A DNA stretch of 64,000 nt, taken from Pararhizobium gei. GTDB taxonomy: Bacteria > Pseudomonadota > Alphaproteobacteria > Rhizobiales > Rhizobiaceae. The notes beneath the pieces are model-generated. The model did no database searches, was not told the origin of the DNA, and saw nothing but the letters and a program-made list of their open reading frames with translations. The stretch is from positions 4,206,501 to 4,270,500 of the forward strand of contig NZ_CP119409.1 of NCBI RefSeq assembly GCF_029223885.1. The letters run 5' to 3'. Positions 46,148 to 55,370 of this stretch are shown one piece after another. The translations under genes and the position numbers were made by a program. Numbering within the stretch: position 1 is the first letter of the stretch; every line of letters starts with the position of its first letter.

Positions 46148-49087
46148 TTACCTGGTACCAAGCACGCTGCGGACCTTGCTTGCCAGCTGTTCCAGCGTAA
46201 AGGGCTTCTGCAGAAAATTCGTGCCAGGGTCGAGAATGCCGTTATGGACCACGGCGTTGTTGGTATAACCGGTCGCGAAGATGACCCGCAGACCAGGCTG
46301 GAGCAACAGGGCCGCGTCAGCGAGTTTGCGGCCGTTCATGTCGGGCATGACGATATCCGTCAGCAGGAGATCGAAGGGCTTGCCCTCCTTGAGAATCCGA
46401 AGTGCTTCCGGGCCGCCATTGGCGGAAACGACGTGATAGCCGAGTTCGTTCAGCGCCTGCCGCACGAACAGCCTCACCCTGTCGTCGTCTTCCACGAGAA
46501 GAATATGTTCGTCGGCAGATCCGCGAGGGAAATTCGTCTCTTCCGGACGACGCTCGGCTGGCGATTCATCGCCATAGAAGCGCGGCAGATAGATCTTCAA
46601 CGTCGTGCCGACACCGAGTTCGGAATAGATCTTGATATGCCCGCCGGTCTGGCGAACGAAACCGAACAGCTGGCTAAGGCCAAGGCCCGTACCCTTGCCG
46701 ACTCCCTTGGTGGTGAAAAACGGATCGAAGGCTTTCTCCATGACATCAGGCGTCATGCCGGTGCCGGTGTCCGTCAAGGCAATGAGGACATATTGGCCGA
46801 CACTGATGTCATGTTCCCCGGCATAATCGTCGTCGATATGCGCATTGGCTGTTTCGATGGTCAGACGACCGCCGTCCGGCATGGCATCACGCGCATTGAC
46901 GGCGATGTTGAGCAAGGCGTTCTCCAGCTGACTGATATCGGCCTTGGTACGCCAGAGGCCGGCAGCAAGCACAGTCTCGATCCGGATATGTTCGCCGAGC
47001 GCCCGGGTCAAAAGGTCGTTCATCCCGGCAATCAGCTTGTTGCCGTCCACCGGTTCGGGCGAAAGCGGCTGCTGGCGCGAAAAGGCGAGAAGCCGCTGGG
47101 TCAGGGCAGCGGCCCGCTGCGCGCCTTCCGCCGCTCCAGCGATCAGCCGCTCCAGATCGTGCGTTTCGCCGCGCTTCAACCTGCGCTCTATAAGACTGAG
47201 GCCGCCAAGGATAACGGCGAGATTGTTGTTGAAGTCATGGGCTATGCCCCCGGTCAACTGGCCGACTGCTTCCATTTTCTGGCTCTGGCGCAGTTGCTCC
47301 TCCGACCGCCTGAGCGCGGCGGTGCGCTCCGCCACCTGTTCTTCGAGCGAAAGGGTGAGCATGTGGAGCTCTTGCTCCGCACGCCGCCGTTCGACGGCCT
47401 GTCGGGTTCGTTCCGCCACCTCGTTGATGAAGCGCAGTTCTCCCGGCTCCCAGACCCGGGGTACGCTATGCGTTATGAAGAAGAGAGCTGCCAAGCCGCT
47501 TTGTTCTCTGATCGGGATATTGACCAGGGATGCCACGTCAATGGCCTTGAAATTATCGACACTACCGCGCGTCCTGGGGTCGCGGCCAACATCCTCCAGC
47601 ACGACCACGTCGCCGCGTTTCAGGTCATCGATAAAACTGCCATAGTCCCGGAAATTCTTAACGCCCTGGAGGCTACGGATCCCCTCGGCCGTCCAGTCCC
47701 TGTCGATCGTCACAGTCTCCCGTTCGAGATCGACCGTACCATAGCCGGCACGGCTGGTTTTCAGCATCCTGCCAAGCATCGCAGCCGCGGCATAAGCAAC
47801 ATCTGCCGGATCGTCCAGAAACCGGATTTCCTCCTGAAGATCAATGATTGCCGATCGCTCGATTTCACCCGTCTTGAGTTCGTGGATATCCGTGCACGTC
47901 CCGAACCATCGAACGATAGCGCCATCTTCGTCGCGAACTGCGTTGGCCCGGCCGATCACCCAGCGATAGACGCCGGTCCGGTGCCGAAGACGGTACTCGA
48001 TATGATAGGGCTCGCCGGTTGTCAGGCAATGTCGCCAGATCGACCAGGCACGCTCCTGATCGTCCGGATGGAACATGCCGTTCCAGCCCTCGCCGTCGGT
48101 CGTGCCGTAGGGAACGCCCGTGAACTCATACCAGCGGTCATTGTAAAAATCGTGAAAACCGTCCGGGCGCGTCGACCAGATCATCTGATCGATGGAATTG
48201 GTAATGGCCTTGAGTTCGCCCTCGCTCTCGCGAAGCTTCAGCTCCATCTCGTGGCGCTCGTCGATATCAAGGACGGAGCCGATATAACCGCCAAAGGTGC
48301 CATCCGGCATGAACCGCGGTTCGGCGGTGTCGATTGCCCAGCGATATACGCCATCGGCACGCCGCAACCTGTATTCGATCCGGAATGCTTCCTGCTTTTC
48401 CAGGGCGGTAAGAAAAATATCGTTCGCACGCTGCCGGTCTTCAGGATGAGTGGCTTCAAGCCAGCCATAGCCCTCCGCCTGCTCGACCGTCTGTCCGGTG
48501 AAGGCATACCAGCGGGGATTGAGATAGGTGCAGTACCCGGCTTCATCGACCACCCACAACATAACCGGCGCGTGATCCGCCATGTTGCGAAATCGCTCTT
48601 CGCTTTCTTTCAGCTTCTGCTCGTAACGCGTCCGCTCCGTGGTTTCACTGACAATGCACAGAACACCGGCCGTTTCGCCGTTCTCGTCCGGGACAGCCGA
48701 ATAGGAAATGTCGAACGTCACGGTCTCCGGCTTGCCGTAACGCTCGATATAGAATGGTCGATCCTTTGCCAGAACCGGTTCGCCGCGCTCTCGCACCTGA
48801 TCCAGCAAAGGCTTCAGATCATCCCAAAGCTCCGCCCAGTTTTCCGAGGCCGGGCGGCCAAATGCATGCGGGTGTTTATTGCCGATCGTTGGTGCGTAAG
48901 TATCGTTATAAAAGGCTTTGTAGTCAGGCCCCCAGAACAGGACGATCTGCAGAGGGGCAGCAATTATCGTATCGATCATAACTTTGAGAGATGTCGCCCC
49001 GCCCGCTGCATCTTCAGACAACACGGTCTCTCCAACAGTCTTCAATAGGGTTCGAACGCTGATACGGCTGGTAGAAGTACATGTCAT
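46148..49087 (-). CDS. Hybrid sensor histidine kinase with PAS, GAF and receiver domains
   Basis: A 979-residue cytoplasmic hybrid kinase with no membrane helix. In order: a PAS-like N-terminal segment (about 15-155), PAS_3 domains (about 163-278 and 290-405), GAF (about 415-570), coiled coil (565-605), HisKA with H617 in GGIAHDFNNN, HATPase (N731 in NIAVNARDAM, GKGTGLGLS near 798-806), and a C-terminal receiver with acidic D867-D869, phospho-acceptor D911 and K961. The signal may be redox or light given PAS/GAF, but no chromophore cysteine is obvious. The start at 49087 (MTCTSTSR) has GGATACTTCC upstream; 49150 is an alternative. Confidence 0.88.
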   Translation of the reverse strand: MTCTSTSRISVRTLLKTVGETVLSEDAAGGATSLKVMIDTIIAAPLQIVLFWGPDYKAFYNDTYAPTIGNKHPHAFGRPASENWAELWDDLKPLLDQVRERGEPVLAKDRPFYIERYGKPETVTFDISYSAVPDENGETAGVLCIVSETTERTRYEQKLKESEERFRNMADHAPVMLWVVDEAGYCTYLNPRWYAFTGQTVEQAEGYGWLEATHPEDRQRANDIFLTALEKQEAFRIEYRLRRADGVYRWAIDTAEPRFMPDGTFGGYIGSVLDIDERHEMELKLRESEGELKAITNSIDQMIWSTRPDGFHDFYNDRWYEFTGVPYGTTDGEGWNGMFHPDDQERAWSIWRHCLTTGEPYHIEYRLRHRTGVYRWVIGRANAVRDEDGAIVRWFGTCTDIHELKTGEIERSAIIDLQEEIRFLDDPADVAYAAAAMLGRMLKTSRAGYGTVDLERETVTIDRDWTAEGIRSLQGVKNFRDYGSFIDDLKRGDVVVLEDVGRDPRTRGSVDNFKAIDVASLVNIPIREQSGLAALFFITHSVPRVWEPGELRFINEVAERTRQAVERRRAEQELHMLTLSLEEQVAERTAALRRSEEQLRQSQKMEAVGQLTGGIAHDFNNNLAVILGGLSLIERRLKRGETHDLERLIAGAAEGAQRAAALTQRLLAFSRQQPLSPEPVDGNKLIAGMNDLLTRALGEHIRIETVLAAGLWRTKADISQLENALLNIAVNARDAMPDGGRLTIETANAHIDDDYAGEHDISVGQYVLIALTDTGTGMTPDVMEKAFDPFFTTKGVGKGTGLGLSQLFGFVRQTGGHIKIYSELGVGTTLKIYLPRFYGDESPAERRPEETNFPRGSADEHILLVEDDDRVRLFVRQALNELGYHVVSANGGPEALRILKEGKPFDLLLTDIVMPDMNGRKLADAALLLQPGLRVIFATGYTNNAVVHNGILDPGTNFLQKPFTLEQLASKVRSVLGTR

Positions 49088-49225
49088 TTCTGGAAGTATC
49101 CTTGCAACAAGAGCCGTGGAGCGCGGATCGACGGCTTCCCAGAACCGCATGCACTTTGAGCGAGCGATTATCTAACGCTCCTTTTCCGGAAAGCAACAGC
49201 GCAACGGGCGCGAATATTTGAGCTC

Positions 49226-49251
49226 TTGACATATGTTCCGGCAACTATAAT
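49226..49251 (+). promoter_or_regulatory. Candidate promoter of the gntR-TRAP-uxu operon
   Basis: TTGACA (49226-49231) and TATAAT (49246-49251) are both perfect consensus hexamers, but only 14 bases separate them, which is short for sigma-70 and may require an activator or mark a decoy pair. The GntR operator lies directly downstream. Confidence 0.4.
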
Positions 49252-49257
49252 GTCAGG

Positions 49258-49275
49258 AAATTGGTATGACCACAT
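49258..49275. promoter_or_regulatory. GntR/FadR-type operator candidate
   Basis: AAATTGGTATGACCACAT contains TGGT-ATG-ACCA, the half-site arrangement of FadR-subfamily regulators such as UxuR/ExuR. A second partial site, TGGCCAATTACCA, follows at 49275. Located 28 bases before the gntR ATG, so autoregulation and control of the hexuronate-type operon are likely. Confidence 0.55.
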
Positions 49276-49302
49276 GGCCAATTACCATGTCGGGGAGGAA
49301 AC

Positions 49303-50046
49303 ATGTTCTCTGCAGTGGAATCGCGCCGCCTGTATCGTCAGGTTGCCGATCAGATGCGTAGCCTGATTGAACGGGGCGAACTCGCCGCCGGGTCGCGGCT
49401 GCCTGCAGAGCGCGAACTGGCACAGAGGCTCGGCGTTTCCCGGCCGACGATCCGCGAGGCGCTGATCGTGCTTGAGGTCGAGGGCTTTATCGATATCCGC
49501 ATGGGTTCGGGCATCTATGTCAATGCCCGCAAGCCCATGCTCGCCGATATTCCGCCGGAGGATTTCGAGGGACCGTTCGAGCTTCTGCGCGCTCGCGCGG
49601 TTGTCGAATGCGCGGTTGCAGAAGAAGCCGCCCGGCTGGCTCGACCGGAGCATATTCGGGGGCTCGATGACAATCTTGCGCGAATGGCCGATGCGCTCCA
49701 TGACCGTCATGCGGCGCTTGCGCTCGACCGCGACTTTCACGTGATCGTATCGGGCATCATTGCCAATGCGACCTTGAGCCGGTTTGTCGGCAGCATTCAC
49801 GACATGCGCATGACGCCCTATTTCGAAAAGCTCGCCAGCTATTTCGAGAACACCGAAACCTGGAGGGCGGCAATGGAGGAGCATTGCGTCATCCGCGACG
49901 CCATCGCCGCAGGTGACCCGGCGGCGGCGCGCGCAGCCATGCGCATGCATCTCGATCAATCGCAAATGCGTCTGTCGGAAAGCTTCGAGGAGAGGCCTGC
50001 CGGCAACACGATACCCGCCGCATGGAGTCGTGCCGGAGGAAACTAA
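49303..50046 (+). CDS. GntR-family transcriptional regulator (FadR/UxuR subfamily)
   Basis: A 247-residue regulator. A winged helix with LPAERELAQRLGVSRPTIREAL lies near 34-55, and an all-helical FCD ligand domain near 90-225 has DRDFHVIVSGIIANATL and the EEHCVIRDAI metal-ligand histidine. It probably senses a sugar acid and represses the TRAP-uxu operon that starts 36 bases downstream. Ribosome site GGGGAGGAAAC. Confidence 0.92.
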   Translation: MFSAVESRRLYRQVADQMRSLIERGELAAGSRLPAERELAQRLGVSRPTIREALIVLEVEGFIDIRMGSGIYVNARKPMLADIPPEDFEGPFELLRARAVVECAVAEEAARLARPEHIRGLDDNLARMADALHDRHAALALDRDFHVIVSGIIANATLSRFVGSIHDMRMTPYFEKLASYFENTETWRAAMEEHCVIRDAIAAGDPAAARAAMRMHLDQSQMRLSESFEERPAGNTIPAAWSRAGGN

Positions 50047-50082
50047 GACATCAATGAACTTCAACTTGGGAGGAGATATAAG

Positions 50083-51057
50083 ATGAAGCTCACACTGAAA
50101 ATGCTACTGGGAGCCACGGTCGCAGTCCTGGCCTCGACACTGACGGCACAGGCCGAAACGGCCCTGAAATGGGCGCATGTTTACGAAACGTCCGAGCCTT
50201 TCCACACGGATTCCGTATGGGCTGCCGAAGAGATCGGCAAGCGAACCGAAGGGCGCTACAAGATCGATGTCTTTCCGGCATCGCAGCTCGGCAAGGAAGC
50301 CGATCTCAACCAGGGTCTGAAACTCGGCACCGTCGATATCATCATCTCCGGCTCCAGCTTCGCAGCACGCGAATCCAAGCCGATCGGCGTCACCTACTTC
50401 CCGTATATTTTCCGCGATCCGAGCCATCTGATCGCCTATACGAAGAGCGACATCTTCAAGAAGCTGTCAGCCGGCTACGAGGAAGCGTCGGGCAATCATA
50501 TCGCCGCCGTGAGCTATTACGGCACGCGCCACACGACCTCCAACAAGCCGATCGAGAAATGTGCCGACATGCAGGGCCTGAAGATCAGGGTTCCCGACGT
50601 GCCGGCCTATCTTGCCATGCCCAGGGCATGCGGCGCCAATACGACGCCGATTGCATTCGCCGAGGTCTATCTCGCGCTGCAGAACGGGACGGTCGAGGCG
50701 CAGGAAAATCCGCTGACCACAATCGAGGCAAAGAAGTTCTACGAGGTCCAGAAGCACATCGTCCTGACGGGCCATATCGTCGATCACCTAAACACACTGA
50801 TCTCCAAAACGCTGTGGTCGAGCCTGTCGGATGCGGACAAGGCGATCTTCACCGAGGTCATGCAGCAGGCCGCGGAGCGCACAACCAAGACGATCGAGGA
50901 GCGTGAAAACGCGCTTGTGGCCAGCTTCAAGGAAAAGGACCTGACCGTTACCAAGGTCGACAAGGCCGATTTCGAAAAGAACGTCATCGAAAAAGTGACC
51001 TTCGAGGAATTCGGCTACGACAAGCAGGATTGGGAAGCCATCCGCGCCATCAAGTGA
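50083..51057 (+). CDS. TRAP transporter substrate-binding protein (DctP family)
   Basis: A 324-residue periplasmic binding protein. The signal peptide runs MKLTLKMLLGATVAVLASTL to about A24 (TAQA). The body shows family blocks FPASQLGKEADLNQGLKLGT, KIRVPDVPAYLAMPRA (arginine near 170 binds the carboxylate) and NPLTTIEAKKFYEVQKHI. It delivers a sugar acid to the DctQM membrane pair encoded next. The downstream enzymes point to gulonate, idonate, mannonate or a hexuronate as ligand. Confidence 0.92.
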   Translation: MKLTLKMLLGATVAVLASTLTAQAETALKWAHVYETSEPFHTDSVWAAEEIGKRTEGRYKIDVFPASQLGKEADLNQGLKLGTVDIIISGSSFAARESKPIGVTYFPYIFRDPSHLIAYTKSDIFKKLSAGYEEASGNHIAAVSYYGTRHTTSNKPIEKCADMQGLKIRVPDVPAYLAMPRACGANTTPIAFAEVYLALQNGTVEAQENPLTTIEAKKFYEVQKHIVLTGHIVDHLNTLISKTLWSSLSDADKAIFTEVMQQAAERTTKTIEERENALVASFKEKDLTVTKVDKADFEKNVIEKVTFEEFGYDKQDWEAIRAIK

Positions 51058-51120
51058 ACCGTCGTGCCGGCTGCCCGCAACGGCGGCCGGCATTCCTCTT
51101 CTCCTGTGCCGGATGATCCC

Positions 51121-51693
51121 ATGCCACAAGAAATTCATACCCCGGTGACACCGGAGGAGCTTGCGCACTCTTTCGAAGACGCTGCGCCAACCGCTGACAT
51201 TTCCGATTATGCCGTCGAAGACTGGGCCACGCTCGCGATCTTCTGGATCATGACCGGCTGCGTGTTCCTGCAGTTCTTTACCCGCTATGTGCTGAACAAT
51301 TCCTATGCCTGGACCGAGGAAATCGCCACCAACTGCCTGATCGGCGTTGTCTTCCTGGGCTCGGTCATGTGCGTGCGGCTATCGCGCCATATTCAGGTCG
51401 ACGTGCTCTATCACTACCTGCCGAAACAGGTCGCCCGGGCGCTGGCCATCTGTGTCGATATCGTCCGCATCGGCTTCTTTGCCTATGGCTGCTGGCTGAT
51501 GTGGCGCTATGTGGCGATCGTCTCCGAGGAGCGCATGGTGACCGTCGACCTGCCGCGCAACATCGTCTTCTACAGTGTTTTTGCCGGTTTCGTGCTGATG
51601 CTCGGCCGCTCCATCCAGGTCTTCATTGCCAATCAGCGCCGCGGTTATTCGGTGCTCGAACGGCCCGAGGAATTTCAAAAGGTCGAGGATTGA
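51121..51693 (+). CDS. TRAP transporter small membrane subunit (DctQ family)
   Basis: A 190-residue four-helix membrane protein with TLAIFWIMTGCVFLQFFTRY, NSYAWTEEIATNCLIGVVFLGS and VQVDVLYHYLP-type DctQ features. It bridges the binding protein and DctM permease. The start at 51121 (MPQEIHTPVTPEE) is preceded by GGATGATCCC; an in-frame ATG at 51064 adds a low-complexity tail. It ends three bases before dctM. Confidence 0.9.
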   Translation: MPQEIHTPVTPEELAHSFEDAAPTADISDYAVEDWATLAIFWIMTGCVFLQFFTRYVLNNSYAWTEEIATNCLIGVVFLGSVMCVRLSRHIQVDVLYHYLPKQVARALAICVDIVRIGFFAYGCWLMWRYVAIVSEERMVTVDLPRNIVFYSVFAGFVLMLGRSIQVFIANQRRGYSVLERPEEFQKVED

Positions 51694-51696
51694 TCC

Positions 51697-53103
51697 ATGC
51701 TCTTGCTCGTTGGCGGATTTCTTGCCCTGATGCTGATCGGCGTTCCTGTCGCCATCGCCATGGCCGTGTCCTCGGTCCTCTATCTGGTCTTCTACAATGT
51801 CGCTCCTGACATCATCGCCGCGCAGCGGATGATCGCCGGCGTCGAGAGCTTCCCGCTTCTGGCCGTTCCCTTTTTCATCCTGGCGGGAAACCTGATGAAC
51901 TCGGCCGGCGTGACCGGCCGCATCTATTCCTTTGCCGTTGCCCTTGTCGGATGGATGAAGGGCGGGCTGGCCCAGGTCAACATCATCGGATCGGTCATTT
52001 TCTCCGGCATGTCCGGCACCGCGCTTGCCGATGCGGCCGGCATCGGGACGATCGAGATCAAGGCAATGAAGGAGCATGGCTATCCGGTGGAAGTGGCGGT
52101 TGGCGTGACGGCCGCATCGGCAACGCTCGGCCCGATCTTCCCGCCCTCGCTGCCTTTCGTCATCTACGGCATGATGGCCAATGTCTCGATCGGCGCCCTG
52201 TTCATGGCCGGCATCGTTCCCGGCGTCGTCATGACGGTGCTGATGATGCTCACAGTCGCGATCTTCGCCTACCGGCACGGCTGGGGTTCGGATACCCCGT
52301 TCGAGATAAGGCGCCTGATGGCCGCCTCCGTTGAAATCCTGATTGTCCTTGCCGTACCGCTTTCCATTTATCTTATGATGCTCGCCGGCTTTTCCCTCAA
52401 CATTGCCGTCGGCATCGCCCTGGTCGCTCTGATCGCGGTCGACTGGTACTTCGATTTTTCCGCAGTCATGGCGCTGATGACGCCCGTGATCCTCATCGGC
52501 GGCATGACGATGGGGTGGTTTACGCCGACCGAGGCAGCTGTGGCGGCCGTGTTGTGGTCCCTCTTTCTCGGCCTCGTGCGCTATAGGACCATGACACTCT
52601 CGTCCCTCGCTCGCGCGACCTTCGACACGATCGAAACGACGGCGTCGGTGCTGTTCATTGTGACGGCCGCATCGATTTTCGCTTGGCTCCTGACTGTCAG
52701 CCAGGCGGCGCAGATGCTCTCCGGCGCGATCCTGACCATCACCGACAACAAATGGGTCTTCCTGATCCTGGTCAATATCCTGATGCTGTTCGTCGGTTGT
52801 TTCCTGGACACGATCGCGGCGATTACCATTCTCGTCCCGATCCTCCTGCCGCTGGTGCTCCAGTTCGACATCGATCCGGTGCATTTCGGCCTGATCATGA
52901 CCCTCAATCTGATGATCGGACTGCTTCATCCGCCGCTCGGCATGGTCCTGTTCGTCCTGTCGCGCGTGGCGAAACTCTCGGTGGAACGCACGACCATGGC
53001 CATCCTGCCATGGCTGGTGCCACTGTTCATCGCGCTGATCCTCATCACCTTCATCCCGGCCATCACGCTCTGGCTACCGACGGAAGTGGGGCTGATCCGA
53101 TGA
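51697..53103 (+). CDS. TRAP transporter large permease subunit (DctM family)
   Basis: A 468-residue permease with about twelve membrane segments. Family blocks are GVPVAIAMAVSSVLY, the AVPFFILAGNLMNSAGVTGR region, VIFSGMSGTALADAAGIG, and PPSLPFVIYG. It carries the substrate with Na+ symport. It begins three bases after dctQ and overlaps the next dehydrogenase by four bases (ATGA at 53100), so transport and catabolism are made together. Confidence 0.94.
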   Translation: MLLLVGGFLALMLIGVPVAIAMAVSSVLYLVFYNVAPDIIAAQRMIAGVESFPLLAVPFFILAGNLMNSAGVTGRIYSFAVALVGWMKGGLAQVNIIGSVIFSGMSGTALADAAGIGTIEIKAMKEHGYPVEVAVGVTAASATLGPIFPPSLPFVIYGMMANVSIGALFMAGIVPGVVMTVLMMLTVAIFAYRHGWGSDTPFEIRRLMAASVEILIVLAVPLSIYLMMLAGFSLNIAVGIALVALIAVDWYFDFSAVMALMTPVILIGGMTMGWFTPTEAAVAAVLWSLFLGLVRYRTMTLSSLARATFDTIETTASVLFIVTAASIFAWLLTVSQAAQMLSGAILTITDNKWVFLILVNILMLFVGCFLDTIAAITILVPILLPLVLQFDIDPVHFGLIMTLNLMIGLLHPPLGMVLFVLSRVAKLSVERTTMAILPWLVPLFIALILITFIPAITLWLPTEVGLIR

Positions 53104-54161
53104 GTGAGGACATTCCCCTTCAGACCCGGCTGGCAAGGCTTTATGGCCAGACCGATCTCCGGCTGGAGAATGCCGAGGTGGCAAGACCCGGCGATGGCGA
53201 GGTCCTCCTCAAGATGGCGGCAGCCGGGATCTGCGGTTCGGATCTCCACTATTACCAGGACGGCGGCTTCGGCCCCGTCCGGGTCCGGGAACCGATCATT
53301 CCGGGCCATGAAGCGTCCGGTACCGTTACGGTTCTGGGTAACGACGTCTCTGGGCTTGCAATCGGTGAACTTGTCGCCGTCAACCCGAGCCAGCCCTGCG
53401 GCGACTGCCGGTTCTGCAGCAAGGGCTTGCCGATCCATTGCACCAATATGCGGTTTATGGGCAGCGCCATGCGCCTTCCCCATGAGCAGGGAATGTTCCG
53501 CGATTGGCTGGTGGTCCCGGCGCGGCAATGCGTCTCGGCCGGCTCACTTATTTCTCCCGGCGAAGCCGCCTGCGCCGAGCCTCTGGCGGTCTGCCTGCAC
53601 GCGGTTTCGCAGGCTGGAGATCTCAACGGCAAGTCCGTTCTGGTGACCGGCGCCGGCCCGATCGGCGCCCTCGTCATCGCGGCGACCCGGCATGCCGGTG
53701 CAGCCAGCGTCGTCGTAACCGACCTCGCTGATGCCGCACTGGAAAGGGCTATCTCCATGGGGGCGACCGAGACGATCAATGTCCGCCGTGATCCACAGCG
53801 GCTCGCAGTGTTCGAAAAAGACAAGGGGCAGTTCGACGTAGCCTTCGAATGCTCCGCAGCCGAACCGGCGCTTCGCAGCGCAATCGCCGCCGTGCGCCCA
53901 CGCGGGCTGATCGTGCAGGTCGGCGTTACCGGTGACATCACGCTTCCTTTGAACGCGATCGTCGGCAAGGAACTGCGGCTGATCGGCTCGCAGCGGTTCG
54001 ACACCGAATTTGCGCTGGCGCTCGACCTGATCGCCGATCGCCGGATTGATGTGCGGCCGATCATTTCCCATCGTTTTCCCATCGGTGAGGCAGTTCAAGC
54101 CTTCGAGCAGGCCGGCGACCGCTCGGCTGCCTGCAAGGTGCAACTGACCTTTCTTTCCTAA
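53100..54161 (+). CDS. Zinc-dependent MDR dehydrogenase (L-idonate/L-gulonate 5-dehydrogenase-like)
   Basis: A 353-residue medium-chain dehydrogenase. Catalytic zinc ligands are C45, H70 and E71 (GICGSD, GHEASG), structural zinc ligands C100, C103, C106 and C114, and the NAD loop is VTGAGPIGALVIAA (about 181-194). Family members act on L-idonate or L-gulonate at C5. With UxuB and UxuA downstream, oxidation of L-gulonate to D-fructuronate is the role that makes the pathway connect; L-idonate 5-dehydrogenase (IdnD) is the common annotation. Confidence 0.85.
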   Translation: MSEDIPLQTRLARLYGQTDLRLENAEVARPGDGEVLLKMAAAGICGSDLHYYQDGGFGPVRVREPIIPGHEASGTVTVLGNDVSGLAIGELVAVNPSQPCGDCRFCSKGLPIHCTNMRFMGSAMRLPHEQGMFRDWLVVPARQCVSAGSLISPGEAACAEPLAVCLHAVSQAGDLNGKSVLVTGAGPIGALVIAATRHAGAASVVVTDLADAALERAISMGATETINVRRDPQRLAVFEKDKGQFDVAFECSAAEPALRSAIAAVRPRGLIVQVGVTGDITLPLNAIVGKELRLIGSQRFDTEFALALDLIADRRIDVRPIISHRFPIGEAVQAFEQAGDRSAACKVQLTFLS

Positions 54162-54171
54162 AGGAGTTTCC

Positions 54172-55368
54172 ATGCGACACACGTGGCGTTGGTTCGGCCC
54201 GGTCGACCGGGTGAGCGTACAGGATGCGGCACAGGCAGGCGCGCTCGGGATCGTCAGCGCCCTGCATCATATCCCGACAGGCGAGGTCTGGCCCGTCGAA
54301 GAGATTGCCAAGCGGCAGGCGGAAGTGCGGGCGGGCGGACTGCAATGGGATGTCGTCGAGAGCGTTCCTGTCTCCGAAAGCATCAAGACGCAGACCGGCG
54401 AGTGGCGCAGTCACATCGCCAACTGGCAGGAAACCCTGCGACGGCTGTCCGCAGCCGGAATAGGAACTGTCTGCTACAATTTCATGCCCGTCCTCGACTG
54501 GACGCGCACAGACCTGCGCTGGACGACGCAGCACGGCGCCAAGGCCATGCGTTTTGACAGAATCGATTTCGTCGCTTTCGACGTTCATCTCCTGGAACGC
54601 CCCGGTGCAGCGGAGGACTACGATGCCGAAACCCTGGAGCGGGCGCGCCAGCGCGTTCGGGACATGAGCGACGATCGCAAACTTTCGCTTTCACGCAACA
54701 TCGGCGCGGGCCTTCCGGGCTCCGCCGATGGCTACAGCCTGCCCCAGCTTCGGGACCATCTGCGAACGTACGACGGCATCGACAGGAGAAGACTGCAAAG
54801 CAATCTTATCGACTTCCTTGCGGAGGTGACACCCGTTGCGGAACAGGTTGGCATCAATATCTGCGCTCATCCGGATGATCCGCCATGGGCTTTGCTTGGC
54901 CTGCCGCGCGTGCTGTCGACAGCCGACGACTATGCCGTCATGCTCGATGCGGTGAACAGCCCGGCAAACGGCGTGACCGTATGTACGGGTTCTCTCGGCG
55001 CGCTGGCTGCCAACGACCTGCCGGCCATGGTACGCCAATTTGCACCCCGGATCCATTTCGTGCACCTGAGGAATGTCCGTCGCGAGGAAGACCGCACGCC
55101 CTGCTCGTTTTACGAAGACGAACATCTGGAAGGCGGCACGGATATGGTGGCGGTGATTGCGGAGCTCCTGAAAGAGGAAAAGCGCCGTCGGGACACCGGC
55201 CGCGCCGATCACGAAATTCCGATGCGGCCGGACCACGGGCAGGAGATTCTCGACGATCTCACCCGAGGCGCCCAGCCAGGCTATCCCGCCATCGGACGCT
55301 TGAAAGGGCTCGCCGAATTGCGCGGCATAGAGCGCGCCTTGTCCCACTCCGTGTACGGATTGTCCTGA
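54172..55368 (+). CDS. uxuA: Mannonate dehydratase
   Basis: A 398-residue TIM-barrel UxuA that dehydrates D-mannonate to 2-keto-3-deoxygluconate. Marks are MRHTWRWFGPVDRVS at the start, GEVWPVEEIAKRQ, the metal-site NICAHPDDPPWALLGLPR near 223-240, VCTGSLGA and HLRNVRRE. It follows the dehydrogenase by 10 bases with AAAGGAGTTTCC and precedes uxuB by two bases. Confidence 0.95.
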   Translation: MRHTWRWFGPVDRVSVQDAAQAGALGIVSALHHIPTGEVWPVEEIAKRQAEVRAGGLQWDVVESVPVSESIKTQTGEWRSHIANWQETLRRLSAAGIGTVCYNFMPVLDWTRTDLRWTTQHGAKAMRFDRIDFVAFDVHLLERPGAAEDYDAETLERARQRVRDMSDDRKLSLSRNIGAGLPGSADGYSLPQLRDHLRTYDGIDRRRLQSNLIDFLAEVTPVAEQVGINICAHPDDPPWALLGLPRVLSTADDYAVMLDAVNSPANGVTVCTGSLGALAANDLPAMVRQFAPRIHFVHLRNVRREEDRTPCSFYEDEHLEGGTDMVAVIAELLKEEKRRRDTGRADHEIPMRPDHGQEILDDLTRGAQPGYPAIGRLKGLAELRGIERALSHSVYGLS

Positions 55369-55370
55369 CC

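Noticed and set aside
46112..49048. A 978-codon open frame on the plus strand
   Set aside because: Antisense to the hybrid histidine kinase, whose HisKA, HATPase and receiver motifs are intact. No domain in the opposite frame.
51379..52929. A 516-codon open frame on the minus strand
   Set aside because: Antisense to dctM; Asp/His/Arg-rich without any domain.
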